Counted from the first letter of the stretch, positions 28,742 to 38,416 are shown. The stretch: DNA of 64,000 nt from Liquorilactobacillus aquaticus DSM 21051 (GCF_001436755.1 NZ_AYZD01000011.1:1-64000); one strand, 5' to 3'. The notes: a model not told the origin generated them from the letters alone. Made by a program: numbers and translations.

Positions 28742-28770
28742 ACTTAATTCTATCTCCCTCCAAAAAGCTT

Positions 28771-30189
28771 CTACTTTTTATTTGCAAGTCCTGTTTGCGG
28801 TTCGTCTTCTTTGATCACACCAACAGCAAAAACACCTAACAGCATTACTATTCCAGCCACCAAAATCATTCCCGGCATTGATTTGTTAATGAGCGGAAAA
28901 ATAATAAAGCTTGCTAGTGAAGCAATAATCTGAGGTAAACAAATTCCACAATTAAAAAGCCCCATATAAGCTCCCTCATTCTTACCATCTAGTGATGATG
29001 TAAAAATTGAGAATGCTTCAGTCTGCATTGTTAAATAAGAAATACCTATCAAACAAAATGGCAGGATCAGCAAATATTGATCATGTACGAAGAAGACACT
29101 GATGAAGCCTAAGGCCCCACTGAATAAACCGACTCTAAACCAGAATTTTCTTTTATATGGATTGGTTTTAGACAAAACTAAGAATCCCCAAACAACTGCT
29201 GCTAGTGACTGAATACAGGTTAGAATACCATACCAATTGCCAGCGGCTTGATAACCGGCTGACGCTGTATCGGCTGTATTCCAAACATTTTTAGCGATTG
29301 CCCCAGTGGCATATGTCCACAAGTATTGAAATGCAAACCAATCAAACAATTGGACAAATGAAACTTCCCAAAACGAACGTGGTGCTTTTTTCACTAATTC
29401 CCATAATGAAGGTTTTTCCTGATGCGCCTTGGCATCAATGTGATGGTACCGTGCATAAGAACCTGGATCATATTCTTTAACCGTTACAATCGTATAAATA
29501 GATGTAGCTAATAAAATAGCAGCCCCAATGTAAAAAGACAGCCTTACTGAAAGAGGGACCTCGCCTTGTTTTGCAACATTAGCAACTCCCAGCATAGTTA
29601 ATAGAAACGGGAAAATAGTTGCGATAACACCACCAAGATTGCTGAACGATTGCTGCCACGACCAAGCTAAATCTTTTTGGTCTTCATTCACCATATCTCC
29701 AATAATCATCTTAAATGGTTGCATACAAACGTTACTTGAAAGATCCATAAATAGAATTGCAATCGCTCCAAACGTTAACGCTGCAACAGATGCATAACCA
29801 AATCCGAAAGACCCTGAATTAGGCAGCAACACCATTACCAATGCCGCAATTGGAGCTCCAATCATCAGATACGGCATCCTGCGCCCAAGTTTATTCGACC
29901 AAGTCAAATCAGAGTATTTTCCGACCAACGGCTGAACTACCATTCCGGCCAACGGAGGAAGTATAAAGAAAAAGCCCAATTTAGTTGGATCTGCTCCTAT
30001 CGTTTGAAATATTCTTCCCATTTGTGAAGACTGCAACGAAAAAACCATGTTAACCCCAAAGAAACCAAAAGTCATTGCAAAAATAGTTTTCAAAGACAAT
30101 GATGGCAATGAGTTCGTAATTTGCGCACCATTCTTTTTTGAAACATCTTGTGTCCTTGTGACAGATGTTGTATGCAATTTACCCTCCAT
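28771..30189 (-). CDS. MFS sugar permease (SLC45/maltose-type)
   Basis: A 472-residue transporter with 12 predicted helices of the SLC45-like branch of the major facilitator superfamily, used in lactobacilli as a proton symporter for maltose and related disaccharides. Seen: the first helix TIFAMTFGFFGVNMVFSLQS, the loop signature VGKYSDLTWSNKLGRRMPY, and PFKMIIGDMVNEDQK between helices. It is the first gene of the operon with the GH13_31 glucosidase, starting about 200 bp from the divergent LacI gene. ATG follows AGGAG. Given its partner, isomaltose or isomalto-oligosaccharides are the most likely cargo; maltose or sucrose remain possible. Confidence 0.88.
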   Translation of the reverse strand: MEGKLHTTSVTRTQDVSKKNGAQITNSLPSLSLKTIFAMTFGFFGVNMVFSLQSSQMGRIFQTIGADPTKLGFFFILPPLAGMVVQPLVGKYSDLTWSNKLGRRMPYLMIGAPIAALVMVLLPNSGSFGFGYASVAALTFGAIAILFMDLSSNVCMQPFKMIIGDMVNEDQKDLAWSWQQSFSNLGGVIATIFPFLLTMLGVANVAKQGEVPLSVRLSFYIGAAILLATSIYTIVTVKEYDPGSYARYHHIDAKAHQEKPSLWELVKKAPRSFWEVSFVQLFDWFAFQYLWTYATGAIAKNVWNTADTASAGYQAAGNWYGILTCIQSLAAVVWGFLVLSKTNPYKRKFWFRVGLFSGALGFISVFFVHDQYLLILPFCLIGISYLTMQTEAFSIFTSSLDGKNEGAYMGLFNCGICLPQIIASLASFIIFPLINKSMPGMILVAGIVMLLGVFAVGVIKEDEPQTGLANKK

Positions 30190-30255
30190 ATTTATTCACT
30201 CCTATTCATAATCGTTTCCATGCAACTGCTTTCATTAGAAACTATAGCACTCTAA

Positions 30256-30267
30256 GCAAACGTTTAC
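30256..30267. promoter_or_regulatory. LacI-type operator, first copy
   Basis: GCAAACGTTTAC is nearly palindromic around a central CG, as expected for LacI-family operators or cre. It is the exact reverse complement of the second copy 31 bp away. Confidence 0.7.
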
Positions 30268-30286
30268 AATAGCTTTTGGATAAAAA

Positions 30287-30298
30287 GTAAACGTTTGC
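30287..30298. promoter_or_regulatory. LacI-type operator, second copy
   Basis: GTAAACGTTTGC is the reverse complement of the first copy. Centre-to-centre spacing is 31 bp, close to three helical turns, so two dimers would sit on the same face between the divergent permease and regulator promoters. Confidence 0.7.
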
Positions 30299-30391
30299 GG
30301 TAAAAGTTCTTCATTGTTGGAGTTTAACATTTTAATTCTTTATTATAAGCGGTAGAATTGAGATATATCTGTAACTTAAGGGGAAGAACAT

Positions 30392-31405
30392 ATGGGTGTA
30401 ACGATTAAAGATATTGCCAAGGAAACTGGGTTCTCAGTCGCAACTGTCTCCCGGGTACTTTCAAATAAGGTAGGCTTTTTCAGCCAAGAAACAGCAGCCA
30501 TCGTTAATGCTGCTGCGCTAAAGCTAGGCTATAAAAAAAATATGGCTGCCACAGAACTTGTTACGCAAAAAAGCAGCATTATTGCAGTCATTATAAACTC
30601 AACTAAAACTAATTTTTCTGATCCGATCATTGAAGGCATTCAGCAGAAGGCTAATGAGGCTGACAAAAGAGTCATCATTCTTTATGCTGGAGATCATGAT
30701 TTTAGATCGCAACAACGAGCTCTTACTACCGCGCTAGAACGGCCGCTCATGGGAATATTGCTTCTGTCTGTCGATTTATTTGCTGATAATTTGCAACTGT
30801 TGAAAACAGCCAATGTCCCCTTCCGCTTCATCTCTATTTCCTTTCAGGACCCAGATCTTAAATATGTAGCCTCAGATGATTGGCAGATCGGGTATCTTGC
30901 AACAAAATATCTGTTAAAAAAAGGGCATCGCAAAATTGGATTAGCTGGAGTCGATATTGAATCCAGTGCTCACACAGGAAAACTGAGGCTGGCCGGTTAT
31001 CAACGCGCTTTGATTGAAAATAACATTACCCCTCAAAAAGACTGGATTCAAACTGGAAACTATAGTTATAAAGCAGGTTTGAACGCTATGAAAAACTATG
31101 GCCAGCAGAAAAATGTAAGTGCCATTATTACAGGAAGTGATTTGGTTGGAATCGGTCTTTTAAACCAAGCAGCAAAAATGAATATTTCTATTCCTAATGA
31201 TTTATCTTTGATCACGATCGATGGCACCTACCTTTGCAGAATTGTGCAACCTCAGTTAACCAGTATCACACAAAACTTTTATAGTATGGGATATTTAGGG
31301 GCTGAATATCTGATTAGCAATCAGCGTCAGAATGCTTTTACAGACATCCAAATCTCTGAACGCGGGAGTGTTCGTAAATTGACAGCCGCTGACAGTGAAA
31401 ATTAG
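30392..31405 (+). CDS. LacI family regulator (MalR-like)
   Basis: A 337-residue LacI-family repressor. The N-terminal helix-turn-helix VTIKDIAKETGFSVATVSRV with the hinge helix is followed by a periplasmic-binding-like sensor domain (about 60-330) with SSIIAVIINSTKTNFSDPII and GLAGVDIESSAHTGKLRLAG. It is divergent from the permease-glucosidase operon, with two inverted operators in the gap, so it most likely represses that operon and itself until its sugar is present. The ATG follows AAGGGGAAG. Effector not known; an isomalto- or malto-sugar is the natural guess. Confidence 0.92.
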   Translation: MGVTIKDIAKETGFSVATVSRVLSNKVGFFSQETAAIVNAAALKLGYKKNMAATELVTQKSSIIAVIINSTKTNFSDPIIEGIQQKANEADKRVIILYAGDHDFRSQQRALTTALERPLMGILLLSVDLFADNLQLLKTANVPFRFISISFQDPDLKYVASDDWQIGYLATKYLLKKGHRKIGLAGVDIESSAHTGKLRLAGYQRALIENNITPQKDWIQTGNYSYKAGLNAMKNYGQQKNVSAIITGSDLVGIGLLNQAAKMNISIPNDLSLITIDGTYLCRIVQPQLTSITQNFYSMGYLGAEYLISNQRQNAFTDIQISERGSVRKLTAADSEN

Positions 31406-31418
31406 ACTAGGAAACTAT

Positions 31419-31527
31419 ATTGGGCACACATTAAAATACAAAATAAAAAGAGGAACCGGGTCAAAAGTTAAATTTTAACCTAGCTCCTCTATTTATTTTG
31501 TATAAATGTGTTCCATAAGTCAAAATT
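31419..31527. repeat. Long imperfect palindrome with terminator core and conserved tail
   Basis: Arms of about 45 bp (CACATT, ATACAAAATAAA, AGAGGA, GGGTCAAAA) meet their complement in the right arm, ending TATAAATGTGTTCCATAA. The inner part would act as a terminator after the LacI gene. The outer tail GTATAAATGTGTTCCATAAG recurs, diverged, at 53600 and on the other strand at 63616-63643, so this looks like a copy of a dispersed repeat. Confidence 0.6.
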
Positions 31528-31686
31528 CTCCGTATAACGCGAATTATTCATAGCAAAAACACTTGCTGTACACGTAATTTCGCGTTAGTACTCAAATTTT
31601 ACCGACTTATGTCACACTCCCCTCTATTAAAAATTGCAATTTCTGTATTAGCCTGTACTGAAAATTAGTTTTTACTTAACTATAAA

Positions 31687-32859
31687 TTACTGATAGATAT
31701 AGCTACGGGTTTTAGGCAAAGTTCTGCCACTTGGCCCTTTAGAAATCAAATACTGAATACAATCAATATTACCAGATTCAAATGATGCCGCACAAGCTTG
31801 CAGGTATAGATCCCACATCCGGATGAATTTTTCATCTGTTTTTTCAGAAATAACATCTAAATGATCATGAAAATTCTTATCCCAAGTTTCAAGTGTCCGC
31901 TGATAATGGCGTCGCAAAGTTTCCATATCGAAAATCTGCATTCCTGAATCAATAATGTGCTGCAAATTTTCTGTCATTCCTGGAATATAACCACCAGGGA
32001 AAATATATTGATTGATCCATCCATTGAATGCACCGCCTTGCTGGCGTGTAATACCGTGGATCAAAGCAACCCCATCATCACTAAGATAATCTGACACTGT
32101 TTGAAAATAAGTTCCAAGATTCTCTTTGCCAACATGTTCAAACATACCGACACTTGTAATGTAATCGAACGGACCTTCCTTAAGCTCCCGATAATCTTCT
32201 AAATAAACATGTGCTCGTTCCTCAAGGCCCTCTTCTTTGATCCTTTTTTGGACGAATAAGTATTGTTCCTCACTTAATGTGATACCCGAAACATCTAAGT
32301 TATATTCTTTTGCGGCTGTCAGCATTAATGTTCCCCAGCCACATCCAATATCAAGCAGCTTTTTACCCGGCTGCGGGTCTAGCTTCTTAATAATATGATG
32401 AACCTTGTTCAACTGAGCCTGTTCTAGCGTGTCGTTGTCATTCTCAAAATACGCACAAGAATATGTCATCGATGGATCCAACCATAAACGATAAAAATCG
32501 TTCCCAAGATCATAATGGCTTTGGACATCTGTCTTGCTATGCTTTTCTGAATGAGACTGCTTCGGTAAAAAACGTTTTAATTTACTATTGTAGAAAAAGC
32601 TCTCCGCAGATTCATAGGCAGATCTGACCAATTCCTGAATAGAACCATCAATTTGAATCCGACCGTCCATGTAAGCTTCACCCAATGCAATAGAAGCATT
32701 ACGCATCAAATCTTTGATTGGCACAGCTTCTTTAAATGTAATTGTCACCTTGGGTGTTCCTTTTCCATATTCTTCGCTGTCACCATCCCAATAATTTACA
32801 CGTACTGGAATACTGAAAGATTTGCTCAACATCTTCTTGTAAAACATTTTATCGATCAT
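31687..32859 (-). CDS. cfa: Cyclopropane-fatty-acyl-phospholipid synthase
   Basis: A 390-residue SAM-dependent enzyme that adds a methylene bridge to unsaturated acyl chains of membrane phospholipids, a stationary-phase and acid-stress modification in lactobacilli. Seen: [20 protein letters not shown] followed by TYSCAYF, the SAM-binding [14 protein letters not shown], and [15 protein letters not shown]; the C-terminal QCxxxF region is present as [16 protein letters not shown]. The frame opens at a GTG at 32889; the ATG at 32859 behind GGAGG is closer to family starts, though its spacing is long (12 bases). Single gene. Confidence 0.95.
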   Translation of the reverse strand: MIDKMFYKKMLSKSFSIPVRVNYWDGDSEEYGKGTPKVTITFKEAVPIKDLMRNASIALGEAYMDGRIQIDGSIQELVRSAYESAESFFYNSKLKRFLPKQSHSEKHSKTDVQSHYDLGNDFYRLWLDPSMTYSCAYFENDNDTLEQAQLNKVHHIIKKLDPQPGKKLLDIGCGWGTLMLTAAKEYNLDVSGITLSEEQYLFVQKRIKEEGLEERAHVYLEDYRELKEGPFDYITSVGMFEHVGKENLGTYFQTVSDYLSDDGVALIHGITRQQGGAFNGWINQYIFPGGYIPGMTENLQHIIDSGMQIFDMETLRRHYQRTLETWDKNFHDHLDVISEKTDEKFIRMWDLYLQACAASFESGNIDCIQYLISKGPSGRTLPKTRSYIYQ

Positions 32860-33035
32860 AACTAAATCTAACCTCCGCTTTTTTCTCACTTCGTGCTTAA
32901 ATAATAATATTCTAGCACTTTTTGCCGTTTTTTTCAGAATACTCTCCTACATGTGTCTGTCTTAATCAGACAAAAAAGGGATCCGCTAGGCTAATACATG
33001 CCAAACAAACCCTCTCGTTCATTTATCTTTTTCTA

Positions 33036-33386
33036 TCAAACTGTAAAAACTATTGCTAACAGAGTAACTGCTGTCAAACCTAACACAACTGAAAGTCCCA
33101 TTGAACGTGACCGGTACGCTACCACTATGACAATCAACGAGGCAATAATTTTTGCCATATTATGTATACCTGTAAAAACGTATCCTGCACTAGTATCAAT
33201 AAAAACATCCTTGACAACAAGCGCTGTAAACAAAGAGACTGGCACATATTTCATCCATTCATTAAACCATTTTGGAATATCACGTGTTGAAAAGATTCGC
33301 AAAGGTATGAAGCGCGGGCCAAATGCTACCAGCATAGATAAAATGATTAAAATCAGATGTTCCATAGTTTTTTCTGTCATAATCAA
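33036..33386 (-). CDS. azlD: Branched-chain amino acid exporter, small subunit
   Basis: A 116-residue membrane protein with four helices of the AzlD family (LILIILSMLVAFGPRFIPLR at the N-terminus, and FNEWMKYVPVSLFTALVVKD). AzlC and AzlD together form a permease that exports branched-chain amino acids and analogues such as 4-azaleucine in Bacillus. It overlaps the end of azlC by 4 bp, which indicates coupled translation. Size and hydropathy are normal for the family. Confidence 0.9.
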   Translation of the reverse strand: MIMTEKTMEHLILIILSMLVAFGPRFIPLRIFSTRDIPKWFNEWMKYVPVSLFTALVVKDVFIDTSAGYVFTGIHNMAKIIASLIVIVVAYRSRSMGLSVVLGLTAVTLLAIVFTV

Positions 33387-34153
33387 TTATCCCCCGACTT
33401 ACTGATCACACTGCGACTAGCCTTAGGCTTTATTTTCCGCAAAAGAAAACCTCTTTTTTTACCGTGCTTAACTAAATAATCCTCGGCAGCAAAACCGACA
33501 AAGGATGCCAGTAACGTTGAAACAACCAACCCCATTGTACTCTTAAGGACAACCATTGAAATAATCGCAAAAACAGCCGCAACAAAACTGACTACAATCG
33601 TCAACTTATTTGCAACTTGCATCACAATCATATATATAAACAAGGCTGTCAATGCATAATCAACAATTGCCAGATCTACTGATAAGAGATTCCCAATCAA
33701 GCTTCCAACAATGTTTGCAAATGTCCAAAAAAGAAGCGAATAATGTTCGACCTTTAGTGCATCTTTAGGGGTCCAACTTTTATCTGTCGCAAACTTCAAA
33801 TAGTTAACAGCATAATTCTCATCATTCAACGAAACGGCGAAGATATACAAAAACTTCTTACTCGTGTTCCGCAAATACTGTGATATGCTAGAACCTAGCA
33901 ACGCATAACGTAATTCCAAGAAGAAAAGCATAATTAACACTGTGTGTATTGGTGCATTTGCCGTCAGCATCGAAGCAAGCAGGAACTGCGCACCACCTGA
34001 GAACACTAAGATCGAAACCAAGCCTGTCAAAATCACGTTAAATCCTGCAACATTCAACAAAATACCGCAAGCAAGTCCGATCGGAATGTAACTTAAACAT
34101 AATGGCAGGGCAATCTTTAACACCTCTAGCCAACGTGGTTCTTCTTTTTTCAC
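33383..34153 (-). CDS. azlC: Branched-chain amino acid exporter, large subunit
   Basis: A 256-residue membrane protein of the AzlC/YgaZ family. The signature is LPLCLSYIPIGLACGILL followed by SILVFSGGAQFLLASMLT and the charged segment FFLELRYALLGSS. It pairs with AzlD for export of branched-chain amino acids. The start is a GTG with GGAGG 8 bases upstream. The basic C-terminal tail (KHGKKRGFLLRKIKPKASR) is cytoplasmic. No Lrp-type regulator (azlB) is adjacent, so control is not evident. Confidence 0.92.
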   Translation of the reverse strand: MKKEEPRWLEVLKIALPLCLSYIPIGLACGILLNVAGFNVILTGLVSILVFSGGAQFLLASMLTANAPIHTVLIMLFFLELRYALLGSSISQYLRNTSKKFLYIFAVSLNDENYAVNYLKFATDKSWTPKDALKVEHYSLLFWTFANIVGSLIGNLLSVDLAIVDYALTALFIYMIVMQVANKLTIVVSFVAAVFAIISMVVLKSTMGLVVSTLLASFVGFAAEDYLVKHGKKRGFLLRKIKPKASRSVISKSGDN

Positions 34154-34268
34154 GAATAAGCCTCCAAAAATAAAAGTCCTCGCAGGTTCGATTATAACAT
34201 ATGATTATTAACGTTCGGGTATAAATTTCCATCAATGAGAAGATTCTAAGCACATATTTGATAGAAAA

Positions 34269-35657
34269 TTACCCGATAATAACCTTCTCAGTTGGAAATC
34301 TGTAATTGAGGTCTCGTTTCCGTCTAGAAACAAATAACATCAACATATACAACATTCCAACCCGACCAACAAACATTAGAATAATAATAACCCATTTACC
34401 TACCATACTTAGTGAACCCGTTATCCCTAAGGAAAGGCCTGTTGTACCAAAAGCGGACGTAACCTCCAATATCAAAGCTGTCAACGGCTGTTTTTCAGTT
34501 GCTGATAAAATCAAAACTGCTGTACCGCAGAGCAGAACGGACAAATTAACAACTACAACCGCTTTTTGAATATCATCCTGACCTATTTGACGCCCAAAAA
34601 TATTAACATTACGGTGTCCTCGAATAAACGAATACATGTAAAGCAGCAAGATTCCAATCGTCGTTGTCCGGACACCACCTCCGACTGAACTTGGGCTTGC
34701 TCCAATAAACATTAATAATGAAAAGATCAAAAGCGTAGTTGAATTAAATGTGCTTAATGAATCCAACTGCAAGCCAGCATTACGTGTTGATGCGCTGTAA
34801 AACATTGCAGTCATTAACTTGCTAATAAAACTCTGGTGTGCAAAAGCCCCTTTTGATTCAGATAACATGATAAGTACTGTTCCTATTACAAAGAACAATA
34901 CAGCGAAGAAAACCGCCAACTTCACAAACAACGAGAATCTAAACCGAGAATTCTCCTGCCGCCGAAATTTGATACCAAACCATTCACGCAATTCGGTTAA
35001 TACTGGAAATCCAATTCCACCGATGCCGATCAAAAAAATAATTGCCAACAGAAATAAATAGTCATGTCGAAATGGCATGATCGAAGTGCCTGTGATATCA
35101 AATCCTGCATTAGTTACCGCCGAAATTGCGATATAAAATCCTTCAAAAAAAGCGCTGCTTAGCTGCTCGTATCCCTGTGTAAAATATAAATACAAAGAAA
35201 AAAGAATTCCAAAGAAAAATTGCAACAACATCATCAATCCAAAAACAGAATAAGCTAGTCTAACCGTTCCACTTAAACTCGGCTGATTCATATCAATTTG
35301 AATCAGTTGTCTTTGATGAAGTGTGATTCTCTTCCGTGCTAAAACCAGCCCAACTGTTGCCAGCATTGTAATCCCCAAACCGCCTATTTGAAAAAGTACT
35401 TCTAACAGGATAACCCCATAATTGTTATAAACTTCGTGCAAAGGGAAGGTTGTTAGACCCGTCACACTAACTGTGGATACAGCCATGAAAAAAGTATCAA
35501 GTGGTGCAACACTTACCCCTGTTTTACGAAAAAAAGGTAGACATAGCAAAAAGAAGGCAAGCATAATCATTAGAAAGTAAGAAATAACTATCAATTGAAT
35601 CGGGGTCGTGTTTTCGCGAACCTTTACTAACAAATAATTAATCTTACTTACTAACAA
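34269..35657 (-). CDS. ktrB: TrkH/KtrB family potassium uptake channel subunit
   Basis: A 462-residue membrane protein with the four pore-loop repeats of the TrkH/KtrB/NtpJ family. Each has a selectivity glycine: VSVTGLTTF, AVTNAGFDITG, SASTRNAGLQL and TSAFGTTGLSLG. It would carry K+ (possibly with Na+) into the cell together with a cytoplasmic KtrA/TrkA nucleotide-binding gate. No such subunit gene is next to it, so the gate must lie elsewhere. The start is a TTG with AGGAGG 8 bases before it. Single gene downstream of a small unknown gene. Confidence 0.9.
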   Translation of the reverse strand: MLVSKINYLLVKVRENTTPIQLIVISYFLMIMLAFFLLCLPFFRKTGVSVAPLDTFFMAVSTVSVTGLTTFPLHEVYNNYGVILLEVLFQIGGLGITMLATVGLVLARKRITLHQRQLIQIDMNQPSLSGTVRLAYSVFGLMMLLQFFFGILFSLYLYFTQGYEQLSSAFFEGFYIAISAVTNAGFDITGTSIMPFRHDYLFLLAIIFLIGIGGIGFPVLTELREWFGIKFRRQENSRFRFSLFVKLAVFFAVLFFVIGTVLIMLSESKGAFAHQSFISKLMTAMFYSASTRNAGLQLDSLSTFNSTTLLIFSLLMFIGASPSSVGGGVRTTTIGILLLYMYSFIRGHRNVNIFGRQIGQDDIQKAVVVVNLSVLLCGTAVLILSATEKQPLTALILEVTSAFGTTGLSLGITGSLSMVGKWVIIILMFVGRVGMLYMLMLFVSRRKRDLNYRFPTEKVIIG

Positions 35658-35693
35658 GTATCTTTCCTCCTAATTGCACTGATCAAAATTAAT

Positions 35694-35945
35694 TTAAACC
35701 AATTTCATTTTTGAATAACTAATGACGACCTTCTGCTTCAGCTCAAGTGCAGTTGATGATTCTTTAAAAGCATTATCAAAATCAATAATAGCAGAATTGC
35801 GTAATTGTTTCTCAATTTTCCCCTTAAAATGGTGTCGATGGAAGACAAATGCAACATGTGTATTTTTAACGAAAGGTGTTCCAAGCTCGCTTACTTCAAT
35901 CACCTGTTCGTCCCTATTGTTCCTAGGCTTTCGTTTTTCGCTCAT
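35694..35945 (-). CDS. Small protein, possible DUF2187-like
   Basis: An 83-residue cytosolic protein with a very strong ribosome site (GAGGAGG, 8 bases before ATG). The C-terminal 50 residues follow the pattern of the small Firmicutes DUF2187 proteins: a GKIEKQLRNSAIIDFD strand-turn-strand unit, then a helix-like stretch and KQKVVISYSKMKLV at the end. The N-terminal 25 residues are charged and probably disordered. The resemblance is by eye and weak; function is unknown. It lies 36 bp upstream of ktrB in the same direction and could be co-transcribed with it. Confidence 0.55.
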   Translation of the reverse strand: MSEKRKPRNNRDEQVIEVSELGTPFVKNTHVAFVFHRHHFKGKIEKQLRNSAIIDFDNAFKESSTALELKQKVVISYSKMKLV

Positions 35946-36249
35946 ACTTTTTCCTCCTCGACGGTAAGTTCAACTGTCCATGCTCTAAAAGTGTTCCTGA
36001 ATTCGTTGCTTAACAAACTGGCAGAACTCCTCCCAGCCTATACCGTGTATTATCATTATACAGCTAATATGCTGTGAAAGCTAACTTGTTCAACCGCTTC
36101 TTTTCCTTGCTTTAATACCGTTTTATCTCATCCGTTATTTTTGATATCTTTTTTCTTTCTTAAGCACTGACATTAAACTTTATCGTTCTTTTCAAACTGG
36201 CAAGATTTACTTTTCAGTTACTTTCTGCTAGACTTACACTGTAATTGTG
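35946..36249. other. Intergenic stretch before the TPP riboswitch
   Basis: No credible gene. It should contain the divergent promoters for the 83-residue protein (minus) and the thiamine transporter leader (plus). I see no further conserved element. Confidence 0.4.
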
Positions 36250-36323
36250 TGAGCTGGGGTGCCTTTTGGCTGAGAAATACCCATGATACCTGATCTGGAC
36301 AATGCCAGCGTAGGGAGCTTAAT
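36250..36323 (+). promoter_or_regulatory. TPP riboswitch (THI element)
   Basis: The conserved elements GGGGTGCC, GGCTGAGA, ACC...TGATCTGGA and AATGCCAGCGTAGGGA occur in the right order and spacing, and the ends AGCT/AGCT can pair as P1. This is the thiamine pyrophosphate aptamer in front of the YkoEDC thiamine transporter genes. Confidence 0.96.
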
Positions 36324-36359
36324 CCATTGATAATTTGCGTTTAATGAATGAAAGCGTCT

Positions 36360-36401
36360 ACCGGCATGCTCTTTCTCTTTGAGTGTGGTGGTTATTTTTT
36401 T
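36360..36401 (+). terminator. Expression-platform terminator of the TPP riboswitch
   Basis: ACCGGCATGCTC pairs with GAGTGTGGTGGT (11 of 12 positions, with G-U pairs) and runs into TATTTTTTT, 50 bp before the ykoE start. TPP binding would favour it and switch off the transporter. Confidence 0.75.
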
Positions 36402-36451
36402 GTCTGAAATGAATTCTGTCTCACAATATTTTTATAAAAGGGGTGCTCAAA

Positions 36452-37009
36452 ATGCAAACATTGAAACAAAAGCGCGGATGGTCTTTACGCGATGTCATTT
36501 TTTTAGCAATCATTGGTATCTTTTTTGGCGTTATTTATCAAGTTTGGAGCTATGCGTATTATTTGATCGCTGCAACTCCATTGAAACCTTACGCTAACGA
36601 TCTAACACTTGGTGTCTGGATTATGGCTGGTCCGCTTGCTGGAGTTTTACTACAAAAAGCAGGAGCAACAATTATCGGTGAACTGCTTGCTGCCACAGTT
36701 GAAATGCTGCTTTTTTCAAGTTGGGGTGCAGCCAACCTGATCTCTGGCTTTATTCAAGGGCTCGGAAATGAGCTTGGGTTTGCCTGTACAGGCTATAGGA
36801 ACTGGTCAAAACTGGGTCTCCTATTCTCTACAATTGGCGCAACTATTCTAACGTTCATCTGGGATTGGTTCCAAAGTGGCTACAGTGAATATCATGCAGG
36901 CCTTTTGATTACTTTGCTGATTATTCGTTTTATCTCAATTGGTTTCTTCGCAGGTGTTTTGGTTTATTGGATTAAAAAGCTTGTTTTAAAGACAGGTTTG
37001 AATAAATAA
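36452..37009 (+). CDS. ykoE: ECF transporter substrate-binding component, thiamine/HMP (YkoE)
   Basis: A 185-residue membrane protein of the YkoE family, the substrate-binding (S) component of a dedicated ECF transporter for thiamine or hydroxymethylpyrimidine. Hydrophobic helices span most of the length (DVIFLAIIGIFFGVIYQVW, LGVWIMAGPLAGVLL, and others). The TPP riboswitch upstream and the ykoD and ykoC genes directly downstream confirm the family. The frame opens at a GTG, but the ATG at 36452 with GGGG 8 bases before is preferred. Confidence 0.94.
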   Translation: MQTLKQKRGWSLRDVIFLAIIGIFFGVIYQVWSYAYYLIAATPLKPYANDLTLGVWIMAGPLAGVLLQKAGATIIGELLAATVEMLLFSSWGAANLISGFIQGLGNELGFACTGYRNWSKLGLLFSTIGATILTFIWDWFQSGYSEYHAGLLITLLIIRFISIGFFAGVLVYWIKKLVLKTGLNK

Positions 37010-37010
37010 A

Positions 37011-38411
37011 ATGGCCGTACTGTCTATTTCTAATTTAACCTTCTCCTATGCCAAAACTCGACCAACTATTTTAAACACGGTTAACCTTAACCTTGAATCA
37101 GGTTCCTTTAATCTTCTAATTGGTCCTTCTGGGAGCGGGAAATCCACGCTGTTCAAATTAATGGCTGGTCTTTATCCAGAATACGGCGGTAAAATCACAG
37201 CTGGAACGATCAAATTAAATGGGCAAAGTGTCAGCACACTCGTTCCTTATGAGCGGGCTAAACATATTGCTATGCTCTTTCAGAATCCCAGCCGACAGTT
37301 TGCCATGCGCACAGTCAAAGAACAGCTGATTTTTGCCCTTGAAAATCTTCAGTTGAGTCCCCAAAGCATCACTGATCTTGTAACGGCAACTCTTCACCAA
37401 CTTGGTTTGGAATCTTTCAAAGATCGGCAATTGTTAACACTTTCTGGAGGAGAGCAGCAACGCGTTGCTCTTGCCACGGTTATAGCTATGGGCAGTGACA
37501 TTATTTTGCTTGATGAACCATTTGCAAATGTCGATCAGAATGGGCGTCGAACACTTTTAACTGATTTAAAAAATATGCAAATCACGCAAGGCAAAACTAT
37601 TTTCATCTCAGATCATGATCTAACGGGATACCAAGACCTAGTCGATCATCTTTACGAAGTTGATACCGTTCAAAAAAACATCAATGAAATAAATCAAACA
37701 CGACTGAACTCGGTAACGCGCGAGACACCTGTGCACAGCAAGCTGAATGCAGCATCAGTGTTTGGCTGGCATGATCTCAGTTTCACCGCCGCCACTCGTA
37801 CACTCCTTACTCCGCATTCATTTCATTTGCCTGAGGGTCAGCTTGGACTTTTATCTGGAGCAAATGGCATTGGAAAGTCGACTCTTTTTGCAGCTCTCTC
37901 TCACCAGATAAACTATCAAGGACAAGTTTTGTACAAAAACAAAGCTTCGGAAAGAATCCGGATCAAACAATGGGCCCGAATTGTTGGCCTAGTTTTTCAA
38001 AACAGCACCGATCAATTCATCAAATTAACAGCTCAAGATGAAATTTCCTTGTCGCATCAAAACACTCTGCAACCGCACTACTGGACAGAGAGGCGGATAA
38101 AAAGTGCAGTTAGAAAATTGCACCTCTCTGAAGTTATGGACCACGTTAGTTATCAATTGTCTGGTGGACAGCAGAAAAAACTCCAGGTTTTAAGCATGCT
38201 GATCATGTCACAGCCTATATTACTATTAGATGAACCATTGGCTGGGCTTGATGCAGTTTCGCTCAAAAACGTTATGGAATTAGTAAGACGAACCGTAATT
38301 GACTTAAACTTAAGCAGCCTTATCATTTCACACCAACGAATCGGTGTTACCGAACTTATTGATTATGAATTGAATTTTGCTAACCAAGCCTTAACTATCC
38401 AGGGAGGATAA
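37011..38411 (+). CDS. ykoD: ECF transporter duplicated ATPase (YkoD)
   Basis: A 466-residue fusion of two ABC ATPase domains, cytoplasmic. Domain 1 (about 1-225) has Walker A GPSGSGKST, signature LSGGEQQRV and Walker B IILLDEPFA. Domain 2 (about 245-466) has GANGIGKST, LSGGQQKKL and ILLLDEPLAG. The two halves form one ATPase pair that powers the YkoE-YkoC complex. It begins 2 bp after the ykoE stop and ends 6 bp before ykoC, so the three genes are one operon under the TPP riboswitch. Confidence 0.95.
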   Translation: MAVLSISNLTFSYAKTRPTILNTVNLNLESGSFNLLIGPSGSGKSTLFKLMAGLYPEYGGKITAGTIKLNGQSVSTLVPYERAKHIAMLFQNPSRQFAMRTVKEQLIFALENLQLSPQSITDLVTATLHQLGLESFKDRQLLTLSGGEQQRVALATVIAMGSDIILLDEPFANVDQNGRRTLLTDLKNMQITQGKTIFISDHDLTGYQDLVDHLYEVDTVQKNINEINQTRLNSVTRETPVHSKLNAASVFGWHDLSFTAATRTLLTPHSFHLPEGQLGLLSGANGIGKSTLFAALSHQINYQGQVLYKNKASERIRIKQWARIVGLVFQNSTDQFIKLTAQDEISLSHQNTLQPHYWTERRIKSAVRKLHLSEVMDHVSYQLSGGQQKKLQVLSMLIMSQPILLLDEPLAGLDAVSLKNVMELVRRTVIDLNLSSLIISHQRIGVTELIDYELNFANQALTIQGG

Positions 38412-38416
38412 AAGAC

